Below, piece by piece: positions 8,407 through 19,089 of a stretch of 64,000 nt of DNA. The notes below the pieces were generated by a model. The model searched no databases. It had not been told where the DNA came from and worked only from the letters and a program-made list of their open reading frames with translations. Position 1 is the stretch's first letter. The number at the start of each line of letters is the position of its first letter. A program made the position numbers and the translations under genes. The stretch is from Sedimentibacter acidaminivorans (GTDB lineage Bacteria; Bacillota; Clostridia; Tissierellales; Sedimentibacteraceae): NCBI RefSeq assembly GCF_017873955.1, contig NZ_JAGGKS010000006.1, forward strand, positions 186,001 through 250,000, given 5' to 3'.

Positions 8407-9348
8407 ATGAATAAAACAGCTTTTGTTTTCCCAGGTCAAGGCGCACAATATGCAGGAATGGGAAAAGAATTTTATGATAATTTTAGAGAAAGTAAGGATA
8501 TTTTTAATAGAGCAAATGAAGCATTAGGTTTTGATATAACAAAATTATGTTTTGAAGGACCGGATGAAAAATTAAGTGAAACTAAAATTACTCAACCTGC
8601 AATATTAACTGTTTGCATGGCGATATATGAAATAATTAGAAAAAACAAAGGTACTAACCCTATAGTTATGGGAGGACTAAGCCTTGGAGAATATGCAGCA
8701 TTAACAGCAGCTGATACTATGGATTTTGAAACTGCAGTTAAACTTGTTTTTAACAGAGGTAATTATATGCAAACTGCTGTACCTGTGGGAGAAGGCGGTA
8801 TGGCTGCTCTCATGGGATGTACAGACGAAGATGCAATTTCATTTTGTAAGTATGTAACAAATAATTGTGACTTGCTTGAACCAGCAAATTTTAATTGTCC
8901 TGGTCAAATTGCTGTTGGAGGAAAAAATGCTGCAATAGAATATGCATTAAAGGAATCTTCGAATTTTAATATAAGAAAAGCAGTTAAGTTGCAAGTTAGC
9001 GCTCCTTTTCACACTTCAATGTTAAAACCAGCAGGTATAAAGCTTAAGGAAGATTTAAATAAAATAAGTTTTACAAAACCAACTTGTGAAGTTATTTCAA
9101 ATGTGGATACAGAGTATTATGGAAATGAAGGCGAAATTGCGGATAAACTAGAAAAGCAGGTTTATAATCCAGTTAAGTGGGAATCATGTGTGAGAAAAAT
9201 GATAGCGGATGGTGTAGATACATTTATTGAAGTTGGACCTGGTAAATCACTTTGTGGATTTATAAAGAAGATAGATAGAGGCGTTAAATTTTTGAATATA
9301 GAAAATATTAGTACATTAGAAAAATATTTAGAATTATCATATTCATAA
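8407..9348 (+). CDS. fabD: Malonyl-CoA:ACP transacylase
   Basis: Loads malonyl groups from CoA onto ACP. The 313-residue protein starts with FVFPGQGAQYAGMG, has the nucleophilic serine S92 in GLSLGEYAAL and the partner histidine H202 in SAPFHTSML. It follows fabK by 10 bases with an AGGAGG site, inside the fab operon. Confidence 0.95.
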   Translation: MNKTAFVFPGQGAQYAGMGKEFYDNFRESKDIFNRANEALGFDITKLCFEGPDEKLSETKITQPAILTVCMAIYEIIRKNKGTNPIVMGGLSLGEYAALTAADTMDFETAVKLVFNRGNYMQTAVPVGEGGMAALMGCTDEDAISFCKYVTNNCDLLEPANFNCPGQIAVGGKNAAIEYALKESSNFNIRKAVKLQVSAPFHTSMLKPAGIKLKEDLNKISFTKPTCEVISNVDTEYYGNEGEIADKLEKQVYNPVKWESCVRKMIADGVDTFIEVGPGKSLCGFIKKIDRGVKFLNIENISTLEKYLELSYS

Positions 9349-9437
9349 TAAAATATGGTTGTCTAAATTTTTAGGATTAATGTATTTAAAAACAATAGAA
9401 TATATTAATATGTATTATTTTCGGAAAGGATAAAATT

Positions 9438-10169
9438 ATGAAAACTGCTATAATAACAGGAGCTTCAAAAGGCATAGGTGCATTTATTGCACATAGGCTA
9501 AATGAGATTGGTTATAATCTTGTTTTAAACTATAAGAATAATACAGATGCAATGAATGAGTTAATAAATAATTTCATAAATAAGGAAACAAAAAATATAG
9601 TTGTGAAGTGTGATATATCAGACTTTAATGATGCAAAAACACTTATAGATACATCATATGAAAATTTCAAAGAAATTGATGTTTTAATAAATAATGCTGG
9701 TGTAACAAGAGATAATTTATTAGCAATGATGACAGAAGATGAATTTGATCAAGTTATAGATACGAATTTAAAAGGAGCATTTAATTGTTCTAGACATATA
9801 GCAAAGAAAATGATGAAACAAAAACATGGAAGAATAATTAATATTTCATCAGTTGTGGGATTAATGGGAAATTCAGGTCAAGTGAATTATTCTGCATCAA
9901 AAGCAGGTCTTATTGGTATGACTAAGTCTATGGCAAGAGAGCTAGCAAAGAAAAATATACTTGTAAATGCTGTTGCACCTGGATTTATTCAAACAGAAAT
10001 GACTGATAAAATTCCTGAAGAAATTAAGATGAATATGATGAAGAATATACCATTACAAAGATTAGGTACCCCAAGTGATATAGCTGATGCAGTAGAGTTT
10101 TTAATATCAAATAAGTCTTCATATATTACCGGTCAGGTTCTCTCTGTAAATGGTGGATTTTATATGTAG
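9438..10169 (+). CDS. fabG: 3-oxoacyl-[acyl-carrier-protein] reductase
   Basis: NADPH-dependent reduction of 3-ketoacyl-ACP. A 243-residue classical short-chain dehydrogenase: cofactor motif TGASKGIG at 7-14, NNAG at 85-88, and the catalytic set S138, Y151, K155 in YSASK. It ends with the usual GQVLSVNGGFYM. It lies 89 bases after fabD without a visible terminator, so probably in the same operon. Confidence 0.95.
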   Translation: MKTAIITGASKGIGAFIAHRLNEIGYNLVLNYKNNTDAMNELINNFINKETKNIVVKCDISDFNDAKTLIDTSYENFKEIDVLINNAGVTRDNLLAMMTEDEFDQVIDTNLKGAFNCSRHIAKKMMKQKHGRIINISSVVGLMGNSGQVNYSASKAGLIGMTKSMARELAKKNILVNAVAPGFIQTEMTDKIPEEIKMNMMKNIPLQRLGTPSDIADAVEFLISNKSSYITGQVLSVNGGFYM

Positions 10170-10239
10170 GCATTGAACAATGGATGAACAATTATATAAG
10201 GATTGTTTAAATTGTTGATAATATGGAGGTAAAATTTAA

Positions 10240-11481
10240 ATGAAAAAAAGAGTTGTAATTACGGGCGCAGGTGTAATAAGCCCAATAGGATCAGGCGTAG
10301 AATTGTTTTGGGAAAATGTAAAAAAAGGAAAATGCGGTGTAAGTGAAATTGAAGCTTTTGATACAACTGACTATACTGTTAAAATAGCTGCAGAAGTTAA
10401 AGATTTTGATCCTAAAAATTATATGGAAAAGAAAGAAGCTAAGAGACAAGATAGGTACTGTCAATTTGCAGTAGCAGCATCAGAGTTAGCTGTAAAAGAT
10501 TCAGGATTAAACATTGATGCTATTAATAATGAAAGATTTGGAGTTATAATTGGTAGTGCAGTTGGTGGCATACAAACTATTGAAGATGAAATCGGAAAAT
10601 TGAATGAAAAAGGTCCGGATAGAGTTTCAACATTTTTTATTCCTATGATGCTTCCAAATATTGCATCAGGAATAGTCGCAATAAAGTATAAAGCTAAAGG
10701 CATAAATTTTTGTCCAGTTACAGCTTGTGCTTCTGGTTCAAATGCAATTGGTGAAGCTTATAAGAGAATTAAAGATGGAATATGTGACATTATGTTAGCA
10801 GGAGGTACAGAAGCAGCTATAACAAGAGCATCTATAGCAGGATTTACTTCACTAACTGCTTTATCTACATCAACAGATGCAAATAGAGCATCAATACCAT
10901 TTGACAAAGATAGAGATGGTTTTGTAATGGGAGAAGGTTCGGGTATTTTAGTACTTGAAGAATATGATCATGCAATTAAAAGAGGTGCTAAAATATATGC
11001 TGAAGTTGCAGGCTATGGATCAACTTGTGATGCTTATCATATAACTTCACCTGATCCAAGTGCTGAGGGTTCTTCGAGGTCAATGCAAGATGCAATTGAT
11101 GATGCAGGTATTACAACTAATGAAATTGGATATATTAATGCTCATGGAACAAGCACTCCATACAACGATAAATTTGAAACATTAGCAATTAAGAAGATAT
11201 TTAATGAAAAGGCTAAGGAAATCCCAGTTAGTTCAACTAAATCTATGACGGCACATATGTTAGGCGCGGCTGGAGCAGTAGAGGCAATAATTTGTGCAAA
11301 GGCTTTACAGGATTCGTTTATTCCAGCTACGATTAATTACTTAAATCCTGACCCAGATTGTGATTTAGATTATGTTCCTAATGAAGGAAGAGCAAAAGAG
11401 ATTGAATATGCCCTTTCTACTTCACTAGGGTTTGGTGGACATAATGCAGCATTAGTTATTAAAAAATACAATAACAAGTAG
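10240..11481 (+). CDS. fabF: 3-oxoacyl-[acyl-carrier-protein] synthase II
   Basis: Elongating condensing enzyme joining acyl-ACP and malonyl-ACP. The 413-residue thiolase-fold protein has the KAS II triad: C163 in [12 protein letters not shown]302 in [11 protein letters not shown] and H339 in [10 protein letters not shown]. The initiating enzyme FabH is not encoded in this window. GGAGG lies 9 bases before the start, and the stop lies 17 bases before the fabZ start. Confidence 0.95.
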   Translation: MKKRVVITGAGVISPIGSGVELFWENVKKGKCGVSEIEAFDTTDYTVKIAAEVKDFDPKNYMEKKEAKRQDRYCQFAVAASELAVKDSGLNIDAINNERFGVIIGSAVGGIQTIEDEIGKLNEKGPDRVSTFFIPMMLPNIASGIVAIKYKAKGINFCPVTACASGSNAIGEAYKRIKDGICDIMLAGGTEAAITRASIAGFTSLTALSTSTDANRASIPFDKDRDGFVMGEGSGILVLEEYDHAIKRGAKIYAEVAGYGSTCDAYHITSPDPSAEGSSRSMQDAIDDAGITTNEIGYINAHGTSTPYNDKFETLAIKKIFNEKAKEIPVSSTKSMTAHMLGAAGAVEAIICAKALQDSFIPATINYLNPDPDCDLDYVPNEGRAKEIEYALSTSLGFGGHNAALVIKKYNNK

Positions 11482-11498
11482 TGTGTTTAGGAGGGAAA

Positions 11499-11924
11499 AT
11501 GGTTTACGATATAAATGATATACAGAAAATATTACCCCATAGATATCCTTTTTTATTAATAGATAAAGTTATTGAACTTGAAGAAGGAAAAAGAGCAGTT
11601 GGAATTAAAAATGTTACAATAAATGAACAATTTTTTCAAGGTCATTTTCCAGGAAATCCTGTAATGCCTGGTGTGCTTATAGTAGAAGCATTAGCACAAA
11701 CTGGTGCAGTGGCAATATTATCATTAGAAAAATATAAAAATAAAACTGTTTATTTTGGTGGTATAAAAAATGTCAAATTTAAGAAAAAGGTAGTTCCAGG
11801 TGATACTTTAAAGCTTGTGACAGAAATAGTAAAAATGAAGGGTAGCTTTGGAGTAGGTACTGCATTAGCCTATGTTGGCGATGATGTTGCAGCTGAAGCA
11901 GAACTAATTTTTTGCGCCGAATAA
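11499..11924 (+). CDS. fabZ: 3-hydroxyacyl-[acyl-carrier-protein] dehydratase
   Basis: Dehydrates 3-hydroxyacyl-ACP to trans-2-enoyl-ACP. The 141-residue hot-dog-fold protein has [12 protein letters not shown] and the catalytic H49 ([14 protein letters not shown]) and E63 (IVEALAQTG). GGAGG at 11490-11494 points to ATG 11499; the frame extends to a GTG at 11481 that would overlap fabF. It is the last fab gene here; accBCDA and fabH must be elsewhere. Confidence 0.94.
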   Translation: MVYDINDIQKILPHRYPFLLIDKVIELEEGKRAVGIKNVTINEQFFQGHFPGNPVMPGVLIVEALAQTGAVAILSLEKYKNKTVYFGGIKNVKFKKKVVPGDTLKLVTEIVKMKGSFGVGTALAYVGDDVAAEAELIFCAE

Positions 11925-11979
11925 ATAATAATGACATTTTTTAAACAATTTAATACTTGCAATTTGCGAAATATATATT

Positions 11980-12024
11980 ACAATATGATTAGTGAATGAA
12001 ATAATACTAATCATATTGTTTATT
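11980..12024 (+). terminator. Hairpin after fabZ, possible terminator
   Basis: A perfect 14-bp stem, 11980-11993 with 12006-12019, has a 12-base loop and is followed by TTTATT. It is AT-rich and lacks a solid T run, so termination is likely but not certain. It is the first structure in the 586-base gap between fabZ and the ATPase operon. Confidence 0.5.
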
Positions 12025-12224
12025 TATATAGTATAATCATGATTATAAATTTATATAAAAACTTTTATTATAGGATTGATCTGTAGTAGAAGTATATTTT
12101 TGTATTCTGAATTTAATTTTGCAAATGGGCTTATTTAAATAATTATATATAAAAATTTATTTATTAAATAACAAGGCAAACGTTATACAATATAATAATT
12201 ATATTCAGCATATTTTTTTAGTTA

Positions 12225-12253
12225 TTGACAAATAATACATTTAGTTTTATTAT
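12225..12253 (+). promoter_or_regulatory. V-ATPase operon promoter
   Basis: A perfect TTGACA at 12225-12230, a 17-base spacer and TATTAT at 12248-12253. It would give a leader of about 250 bases before ntpF. Confidence 0.65.
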
Positions 12254-12271
12254 GGTAAGAATCGACATAAT

Positions 12272-12316
12272 TGCAAGTTTCGAGATTTAAATTTCATATG
12301 CATGTCCAAACTTGCA
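12272..12316 (+). other. Inverted repeat in the long ATPase leader
   Basis: TGCAAGTTT at 12272-12280 pairs perfectly with AAACTTGCA at 12308-12316 around a 27-base loop, just after the predicted transcription start. The loop and flank repeat GCATG, giving alternative pairings. It could be a regulatory RNA element; I do not recognise a known riboswitch consensus. Nothing else is evident from 12317 to 12510. Confidence 0.35.
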
Positions 12317-12510
12317 TGCTACATACTTTAATTTTAAACTAAATTCTACAATTGAATTTCTATTCTAAAACTGTTTTGTTTGAAAAATCAACATAAATTA
12401 TATATTTTTAATTATTGGCATAATTTATGCTTATAATTTTATATAAATTAATAAATATTATTATTGCAAGATAGTTGTTTTTAAATTTTTATGATAAGAG
12501 GTGATATATA

Positions 12511-12837
12511 GTGTCTATTGAAATATTGAAGCAAATAAAGGAGGCAGAGGATAGGGCTGAATTAATAAAAAAAGAAGCTTCGCAGCAGGCAAAGCAAATT
12601 ATTTCTAATGCTAATGCTGAAGCATCACGTATATTAGATGAAGCTGTGATAAAAGCTGAATCAAGTAAATCGGATGTAGTTAAGGTTGCAGAATCCGAAG
12701 CACAGGTTATTTATGACAAAATTATAAAAGAAGCTGAAATTAAATGTAAAGAAGTTTTAACAAGTTCAGAATCAAATATGGATAATGCTGTATCAATTAT
12801 TCTGGAAAGGATAGTGAGAACAAATGTCAATAGTTAG
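12511..12837 (+). CDS. ntpF: V/A-type ATPase subunit G/H (NtpF-like peripheral stalk)
   Basis: A 108-residue, charged, almost wholly helical coiled-coil protein (heptads through about 5-80, many Ala/Glu/Lys). This is the expected short partner of subunit E in the peripheral stalk. It starts with GTG after AGAGGTGA and overlaps ntpI by 14 bases. Its place at the head of an ntpFIKECGABD order identical to Enterococcus hirae is the main evidence, since sequence conservation in this subunit is low. Confidence 0.8.
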   Translation: MSIEILKQIKEAEDRAELIKKEASQQAKQIISNANAEASRILDEAVIKAESSKSDVVKVAESEAQVIYDKIIKEAEIKCKEVLTSSESNMDNAVSIILERIVRTNVNS

Positions 12838-14806
12838 AATGAATAAAATCAGTGCTATAGGTCTTGGAACTGTTAAAGCAGAACTGATTAGCGAGCTAAT
12901 GGATTTAGGTATTGTTGAAATTAGTTCACAAGATTCTAAACTCACTGATCCAGATTGGATTTCTTATATTGAAAGAGATGGAAATGAAAATGAAGTATTA
13001 AAATTGGATTCTAAAATTTCTAAAATTAATACAGTCATTGAAAGTCTTGAAAAATATGATAATTCTAAAAGTCCTATTTTTAAAACAAGAAAAATTATTT
13101 CTTCGGGAGAATTTGAGAAAACGTTGAGTAGTAAGGATAAAATAGAAGAAAAAGTAGAACATATTTTTAGACTTATTATTGAATTGAATGACCTTATCAC
13201 TGAGGAAAATAAAATTACAGCTAATATAATTAGTTTAAAACCTTGGGTAGGTTATAGTATTCCTATTGAACTAGGAGAAACAAATTATACGAGCATATTT
13301 ATAGGAGTAGTACCAAATATTTTAGGTGTAGAAAATTTAAAGTCAAGAATTGAAGAGAAGTCAAAGAATTGTGTCGTTAATTTAATAGGTAGTGATAAAG
13401 ATCAAAATTACCTATCAATACTTTGTGTAAAAACTGAAAAAGAAGATGTGTACGAAGTTTTAAAACAATTTGGATTTAATGCAGTTATTTTTAAAGATAT
13501 TGAGGGAACTGCTGCAGATAATATTGTACAATATGAACAAGAAATTAAAGTTATTTCTGAAAAGAAATCTAGTGTTGAGTCAGAAATTTCAACATTTGTT
13601 ATGAATAAAGGTGATATTCAATTACTTTACGATTATTTGTTGATTGAAAGAGACAAGTTAAAAGTTTTAAATAGTATGTTAAAGACTAAAAAGACATTTT
13701 ATGTTAATGGATGGATTCCAGAAAGAAGCAAGAAAAGCGTTGAAAGTGTTCTTAATAAATATGAGTGTTGGTATGAATTTGAAGAACCACAAGAAGGAGA
13801 GGAATATCCAATACTTCTTGACAATAGTTCTTTTGTTCAACCTTTCGAGTCTATAACAGAATTATACAGTTTACCTTCTTCAACAAATGTTGACCCAACA
13901 GCATTAATGTCTATTTTTTATTTTATATTTTTTGGACTTATGCTCGCGGATGTAGGGTATGGACTAATTATGTCAATTGGTTGTTATGTTATATTAAAGA
14001 AATTTAATATTGAGGGAACCACGAAAAAAATGTTTAGCATGTTTTTCTATTGTGGCATTTCAACTATGTTTTGGGGAGTAATGTTTGGAAGTTGGTTTGG
14101 TGATGCCATAACTGCTATTGCAAAAGTAATGTTTCATACAGACTTTGTAATTAAACCAATTTGGATTAATCCTATAGATGAACCAATGACACTTTTGATA
14201 TTCTCTTTTATAATTGGTATAATTCATCTTTTCATAGGTATGGGTGTAAAAGCTTATATAATTGTAAGAGATGGTCATCCTTGGGAAGCATTGTTTGATG
14301 TAGGGTTCTGGTATGGGTTAATTATAGGTCTTGCGTTATGGTTATTTGGAAACTCTGTTATACCAGGTTCAGCGGCTGTAGGTAGATGGATGTCTATTAT
14401 ATTTGCAATTGGGTTAATCTTAACACAGGGAAGAGAAAAGAAAAATATCTTTTCTAAATTGCTTAGCGGTATATTGAGTTTATATGATATAACTAGTTAT
14501 TTAAGTGATGTATTGTCTTATTCTAGATTGTTAGCACTGGGATTAGCAACAGGAGTTATTTCGTCAGTAATTAGCGTGCTAGGATCTCTAGGTGGCGATG
14601 GAATATTCGGTTCAATCTTGCTAATAGTAGTTTTAATATTTGGGCATACATTCAATATTGCAATAAACGGACTTGGATCATTCGTACATGCAGCAAGACT
14701 GCAATATGTTGAATTTTTTGGCAAGTTCTACGAAGGTGGCGGAGATATGTTTAATCCGCTAATGAAAAAAACAAAATATATTAAAATCACCAAGGAGGTA
14801 ATTTAA
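12824..14806 (+). CDS. ntpI: V/A-type ATPase membrane subunit I (a subunit)
   Basis: The stator that forms the ion half-channels next to the rotor ring. The 660 residues have a cytoplasmic N-terminal half of about 350 residues with coiled-coil segments, then a membrane half with seven to eight TM helices. The conserved LSYSRLLALGLATGVI near the C-terminus holds the essential arginine, followed by GHTFNIAINGLGSFVHAARLQYVEFFGKFYEGGG. It is co-translated with ntpF and followed by ntpK with no intergenic bases. Confidence 0.94.
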   Translation: MSIVRMNKISAIGLGTVKAELISELMDLGIVEISSQDSKLTDPDWISYIERDGNENEVLKLDSKISKINTVIESLEKYDNSKSPIFKTRKIISSGEFEKTLSSKDKIEEKVEHIFRLIIELNDLITEENKITANIISLKPWVGYSIPIELGETNYTSIFIGVVPNILGVENLKSRIEEKSKNCVVNLIGSDKDQNYLSILCVKTEKEDVYEVLKQFGFNAVIFKDIEGTAADNIVQYEQEIKVISEKKSSVESEISTFVMNKGDIQLLYDYLLIERDKLKVLNSMLKTKKTFYVNGWIPERSKKSVESVLNKYECWYEFEEPQEGEEYPILLDNSSFVQPFESITELYSLPSSTNVDPTALMSIFYFIFFGLMLADVGYGLIMSIGCYVILKKFNIEGTTKKMFSMFFYCGISTMFWGVMFGSWFGDAITAIAKVMFHTDFVIKPIWINPIDEPMTLLIFSFIIGIIHLFIGMGVKAYIIVRDGHPWEALFDVGFWYGLIIGLALWLFGNSVIPGSAAVGRWMSIIFAIGLILTQGREKKNIFSKLLSGILSLYDITSYLSDVLSYSRLLALGLATGVISSVISVLGSLGGDGIFGSILLIVVLIFGHTFNIAINGLGSFVHAARLQYVEFFGKFYEGGGDMFNPLMKKTKYIKITKEVI

Positions 14807-15286
<480 letters not shown>

Positions 15287-15335
15287 ATTATTTATATTAT
15301 TGATTTATCAAAATTTATAGTAGGGATGTGAAACA

Positions 15336-15917
15336 ATGAGCGTTGAAAATATAACACAAAAGATTTTAAGTGAAGCAAATAATTATGCTGAAAATTCTAT
15401 AAAAACAGCTGAAAGCCAAGGTGCAGAAATAATAAATAAGGCAAAACAAGAGGCTGATTTAATTATTAGTGATAAAGCTGAAAAATCGAATGCAGAGATA
15501 GATGTAATTAAAAGTAGAAAAATATCTGCAGGTAAGCTTCAGGAAAGAAAAATGATACTTGCCGCAAAACAGGATTCAGTTAAAAAAAGTTTTGATAAAG
15601 CGCTTGAAAAGATTTCAACAATGTCAGAAGATAAGTATATTGATTATCTTGTAGAAGAAATTTCAAAAATTCCAAATTGCGAAGGCGAAATAATTCTTAA
15701 TGATGAAGACAGGAAAAAAATCGGCGAAAAACTTGTCAAAGCTGTGAATGAAAATTTAAATGTTGACAAAGTAGTATTAAGCAAAAGTACAGTTCAAACA
15801 AAAGGTGGATTTATACTCAGAAATGGGGATATTGAAGTGAACAATACTTTTGAAATGATATTAAGCTCTATAAGAGAGGGGCTTACTTTTGAAGTAGCAA
15901 ATGAGCTTTTTAAATAA
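15336..15917 (+). CDS. ntpE: V/A-type ATPase subunit E (peripheral stalk)
   Basis: The 193 residues have an N-terminal helical coiled coil (about 1-90, rich in Ala/Glu/Lys) and a C-terminal globular alpha/beta domain with the family's KGGFILRNGDIEVNNTFE strand-turn. It links the catalytic head to subunit I together with NtpF. It is preceded by AGGGATGTG and ends 26 bases before the ntpC start. Confidence 0.9.
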   Translation: MSVENITQKILSEANNYAENSIKTAESQGAEIINKAKQEADLIISDKAEKSNAEIDVIKSRKISAGKLQERKMILAAKQDSVKKSFDKALEKISTMSEDKYIDYLVEEISKIPNCEGEIILNDEDRKKIGEKLVKAVNENLNVDKVVLSKSTVQTKGGFILRNGDIEVNNTFEMILSSIREGLTFEVANELFK

Positions 15918-15942
15918 ATCCTGCCTGAGAGGAGGAATGGCT

Positions 15943-16950
15943 TTGGCAAAGATTAAAGATACAGATTATTTATTTTCTACAGCACTTGTGAGGAGTGTTG
16001 AAAAAAACATGCTTTCTCACGAGAGGGTAGGAAAAATGATAGATGCAAGGACTATCGAGGATGCATTAAAAGTATTATATGATTGTGAATATGGAAATGC
16101 AAAAGAGCAAGTGGCGCCTAGAGATTTTGAAAAACTATTAGAGGAAGAGCATAAGAAAACTTATGATTTTATTATGTCTATTGCTCCTGAATTAAATAAT
16201 TTTAAAATGTTTTTGTATACATATGATTATCATAATTTGAAGGTAATTATGAAGGCAGAATTTTTAGGTATTGAAGCAACTCAATCATTAGTTGACACAG
16301 GAACGATTGATGTTAAAATGCTCAAATACGCTGTAAAAGAAAGAGATTTTACTGTATTAACAGAAAACATGAGAAATGCTTTAAATGAAGTAATCGATAA
16401 TTTTCCCAAAAATAAGGATCCTCAGATAATAGATATTGTTTTTGATAAATATTGTTATGATGAGATGTTTAAATCCGCTGAAGAGTTGAATAATCAATTT
16501 ATTATTGACTATTTAAAGATACTAATAGATACAATTAATATTAAAACATTCGTAAGGCTTAAAAAAATGGGAAAATCATGGGATTTCTTTTCAAAAGTAT
16601 TTATTGTTGGAGGGAAAATACCTCAAAAATCATTCGTTTCATCATATGATGAACCTTTTGAAAAATTCTCAGAAGATTTAGCAGCATTTGGATTTGGAGA
16701 TGTTTTTCTTGAGGGAACTGATGATCTTAAAGAAACAGGAAAATTTACAACACTTGAAAAACTTTGTGATAATAAAATAATAGAACATATTAAAACGGCT
16801 AAATTTATTTCGTATGGAATAGAACCACTTGTTGGTTATTTAATTGCAAAAGAAAATGAAATTAAGTCGGCAAGAATTATAATGGCAGGAAAGCTTGCTG
16901 GAATACCTTCTGAACTTATTAGAGGGAGGTTGAGAGAGACATATGTATAA
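15943..16950 (+). CDS. ntpC: V/A-type ATPase subunit C (rotor-stalk connector, d subunit)
   Basis: A 335-residue, mainly helical protein of the V-ATPase AC39/subunit C family, which seats the central stalk on the K ring. Family features are the DYLFSTALVRSVEKNML start, the TYDYHNLKVIMKAE segment and EPLVGYLIAKENEIKSARIIMAGKLAG near the end. GGAGG at 15931-15935 fits the TTG at 15943 (7-base spacing) better than ATG 15937 (1 base). The end overlaps ntpG by 8 bases. Confidence 0.92.
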   Translation: MAKIKDTDYLFSTALVRSVEKNMLSHERVGKMIDARTIEDALKVLYDCEYGNAKEQVAPRDFEKLLEEEHKKTYDFIMSIAPELNNFKMFLYTYDYHNLKVIMKAEFLGIEATQSLVDTGTIDVKMLKYAVKERDFTVLTENMRNALNEVIDNFPKNKDPQIIDIVFDKYCYDEMFKSAEELNNQFIIDYLKILIDTINIKTFVRLKKMGKSWDFFSKVFIVGGKIPQKSFVSSYDEPFEKFSEDLAAFGFGDVFLEGTDDLKETGKFTTLEKLCDNKIIEHIKTAKFISYGIEPLVGYLIAKENEIKSARIIMAGKLAGIPSELIRGRLRETYV

Positions 16951-17263
16951 AATAGGTGTTATTGGAGATAAACAAAGTGTGCAAGGTTTCAGGGCAGTTG
17001 GATTAGATGTATTTGATTGTTCAAATGCAGATGAGGCTAAACATACATTGCATAAAATTGCGAAAGATGACTACGCTATTATTTACATTACTGAAACAAT
17101 TTGCAATGGTATTATAGATGAAATAAATGAATATAAAGGTATGAGAATACCTGCGATTATTCCAATACCAGGGTTAGATGGAACATTAGGTATCGGTGTT
17201 TCAAATATTAAAAAAGCAGTAGAAAAAGCTGTAGGTGCCGATATATTATTTGACAACAATTAA
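16943..17263 (+). CDS. ntpG: V/A-type ATPase subunit F (NtpG)
   Basis: A 106-residue protein of the V-ATPase F family, bound to the D subunit in the central stalk. It starts YKIGVIGDKQSVQGFRAVGLD, typical of the Rossmann-like fold, and includes YAIIYITE and the IPAIIPIPG segment. It is translationally coupled to ntpC. Confidence 0.93.
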   Translation: MYKIGVIGDKQSVQGFRAVGLDVFDCSNADEAKHTLHKIAKDDYAIIYITETICNGIIDEINEYKGMRIPAIIPIPGLDGTLGIGVSNIKKAVEKAVGADILFDNN

Positions 17264-17315
17264 GTATTAAGTGAGAATATTGGTTAACAAAAAGTGAAAG
17301 CAGGTGATTGAAGTA

Positions 17316-19088
17316 ATGAGCCAAGGAAGAGTAGTAAAAGTGTCTGGTCCTCTAGTTATTGCGGAGGGCATGAAAGAAGCCGATATGTTTGACGTTGTGC
17401 GTGTAAGCGAACAAGGATTAATAGGCGAAATTATAGAGATGCGTGGAGAAATGGCATCAATTCAGGTATATGAGGAAACATCAGGCTTAGGACCTGGGGC
17501 TCCTGTTGAAACAACTGGTGCTCAACTTTCGGTAGAACTTGGACCTGGTCTTATAGAAACAATATATGATGGTATTCAACGTCCATTGTTTGAAATCAAA
17601 AAGGTAGCAGGCCCAAATATAACTAGAGGAATAAATGTTCCAGCTCTTAACAGAACTAAAAAGTGGGAGTTTGTACCTACAGCTAAAAAGGGTGACAAAG
17701 TTCAAGCAGGAGATATAATCGGAACAGTTCAGGAAACAGTTATAGTTGAGCAAAAGATCATGGTTCCCTATGGAATAAGCGGTACGATTGAAGAAATAAA
17801 GGGTGGAAGTTATACAGTAGAGGAAACTGTATGTGTTGTAAAAAAAGAAAATGGAGAGAATGCTAATTTAACTTTAATGCAAAAATGGCCAGTTAGAAAA
17901 GGTCGTCCATATAAAGAAAAATTAGTTCCTGAAATGCCTCTAGTAACAGGACAGAGGGTTATAGATACACTATTCCCTATATCTAAGGGTGGAGTTGCAG
18001 CAGTGCCAGGACCATTTGGTAGTGGTAAAACTGTTGTACAACATCAGCTTGCAAAATGGGCAGATGCAGACATAGTAATTTATATTGGATGTGGCGAGCG
18101 TGGAAATGAAATGACAGATGTTTTGATGGAGTTTCCAGAATTAAAAGACCCTCGAAGTGGCGAATCACTTATGAAAAGAACAGTGTTGATTGCTAATACA
18201 TCTGATATGCCAGTTGCTGCACGTGAAGCTTCTATATATACTGGTATAACAATAGCAGAATACTTTAGAGATATGGGCTATTCTGTTGCTCTTATGGCAG
18301 ATTCAACATCACGTTGGGCAGAAGCACTTAGAGAGATGTCAGGACGTCTTGAAGAAATGCCTGGCGAAGAAGGATATCCTGCTTATTTAGCATCACGTCT
18401 TGCTCAATTCTATGAAAGAGCAGGAAGGGTAATAAGTTTAGGATCAGAGGGAAGAGAAGGAACTCTTTCCGCAATAGGTGCAGTTTCACCTCCAGGTGGT
18501 GATATTTCTGAACCAGTTTCACAAGCAACATTGCGTATAGTTAAAGTATTCTGGGCTTTGGATTCATCTTTGGCATATAAACGTCATTTCCCAGCTATTG
18601 ATTGGTTACAAAGTTATTCATTGTATGTTGATAGATTGAATTTATGGTATGATGCTAATGTAGCAAAGGATTGGTCTAAATTAAGGTTAGAAACAATGAG
18701 ATTGTTGCAGGAAGAAGCAGAGTTGAACGAGATAGTTCAGCTTGTTGGTGTTGATTCATTGTCTGATGGAGATAAATTGAAGTTAGAAGCATCAAGGTCT
18801 ATTAGAGAAGACTATTTGCATCAAAATGCATTCCATGAAGTAGATACATATACATCTCTTGATAAGCAATATAAGTTATTAAAATTAATAATGGGATATT
18901 TCAACAAGAGCATGGAAGCAATAAAAGATGGTGTAGATTTTAAAGCTTTAGCAGACCTTCCAATAAGAGAAAAAATAGGAAGATTTAAATATATAGAAGA
19001 AGAAAAAATAGAAGAATCTTATAATAATATAAATAAACAAATGTATGAAGATATAGAAAATATTTTAGCAAGCAAGGAGGTTGAATAA
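17316..19088 (+). CDS. ntpA: V/A-type ATPase catalytic subunit A
   Basis: The 590-residue catalytic subunit that hydrolyses or synthesises ATP. The P-loop GPFGSGKT is at 232-239, the catalytic glutamate is in [13 protein letters not shown], and the A-type bulge domain at about 110-200 distinguishes it from subunit [35 protein letters not shown] is intact in frame. I start it at ATG 17316; the frame extends to a GTG at 17304 within the AGGTG ribosome site. Confidence 0.97.
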   Translation: MSQGRVVKVSGPLVIAEGMKEADMFDVVRVSEQGLIGEIIEMRGEMASIQVYEETSGLGPGAPVETTGAQLSVELGPGLIETIYDGIQRPLFEIKKVAGPNITRGINVPALNRTKKWEFVPTAKKGDKVQAGDIIGTVQETVIVEQKIMVPYGISGTIEEIKGGSYTVEETVCVVKKENGENANLTLMQKWPVRKGRPYKEKLVPEMPLVTGQRVIDTLFPISKGGVAAVPGPFGSGKTVVQHQLAKWADADIVIYIGCGERGNEMTDVLMEFPELKDPRSGESLMKRTVLIANTSDMPVAAREASIYTGITIAEYFRDMGYSVALMADSTSRWAEALREMSGRLEEMPGEEGYPAYLASRLAQFYERAGRVISLGSEGREGTLSAIGAVSPPGGDISEPVSQATLRIVKVFWALDSSLAYKRHFPAIDWLQSYSLYVDRLNLWYDANVAKDWSKLRLETMRLLQEEAELNEIVQLVGVDSLSDGDKLKLEASRSIREDYLHQNAFHEVDTYTSLDKQYKLLKLIMGYFNKSMEAIKDGVDFKALADLPIREKIGRFKYIEEEKIEESYNNINKQMYEDIENILASKEVE

Positions 19089-19089
19089 C

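Noticed and set aside
12030-12510. Possible small genes between fabZ and the ATPase operon
   Set aside because: No frame has a ribosome site with coding-like composition; the stretch looks like leader and promoter DNA.
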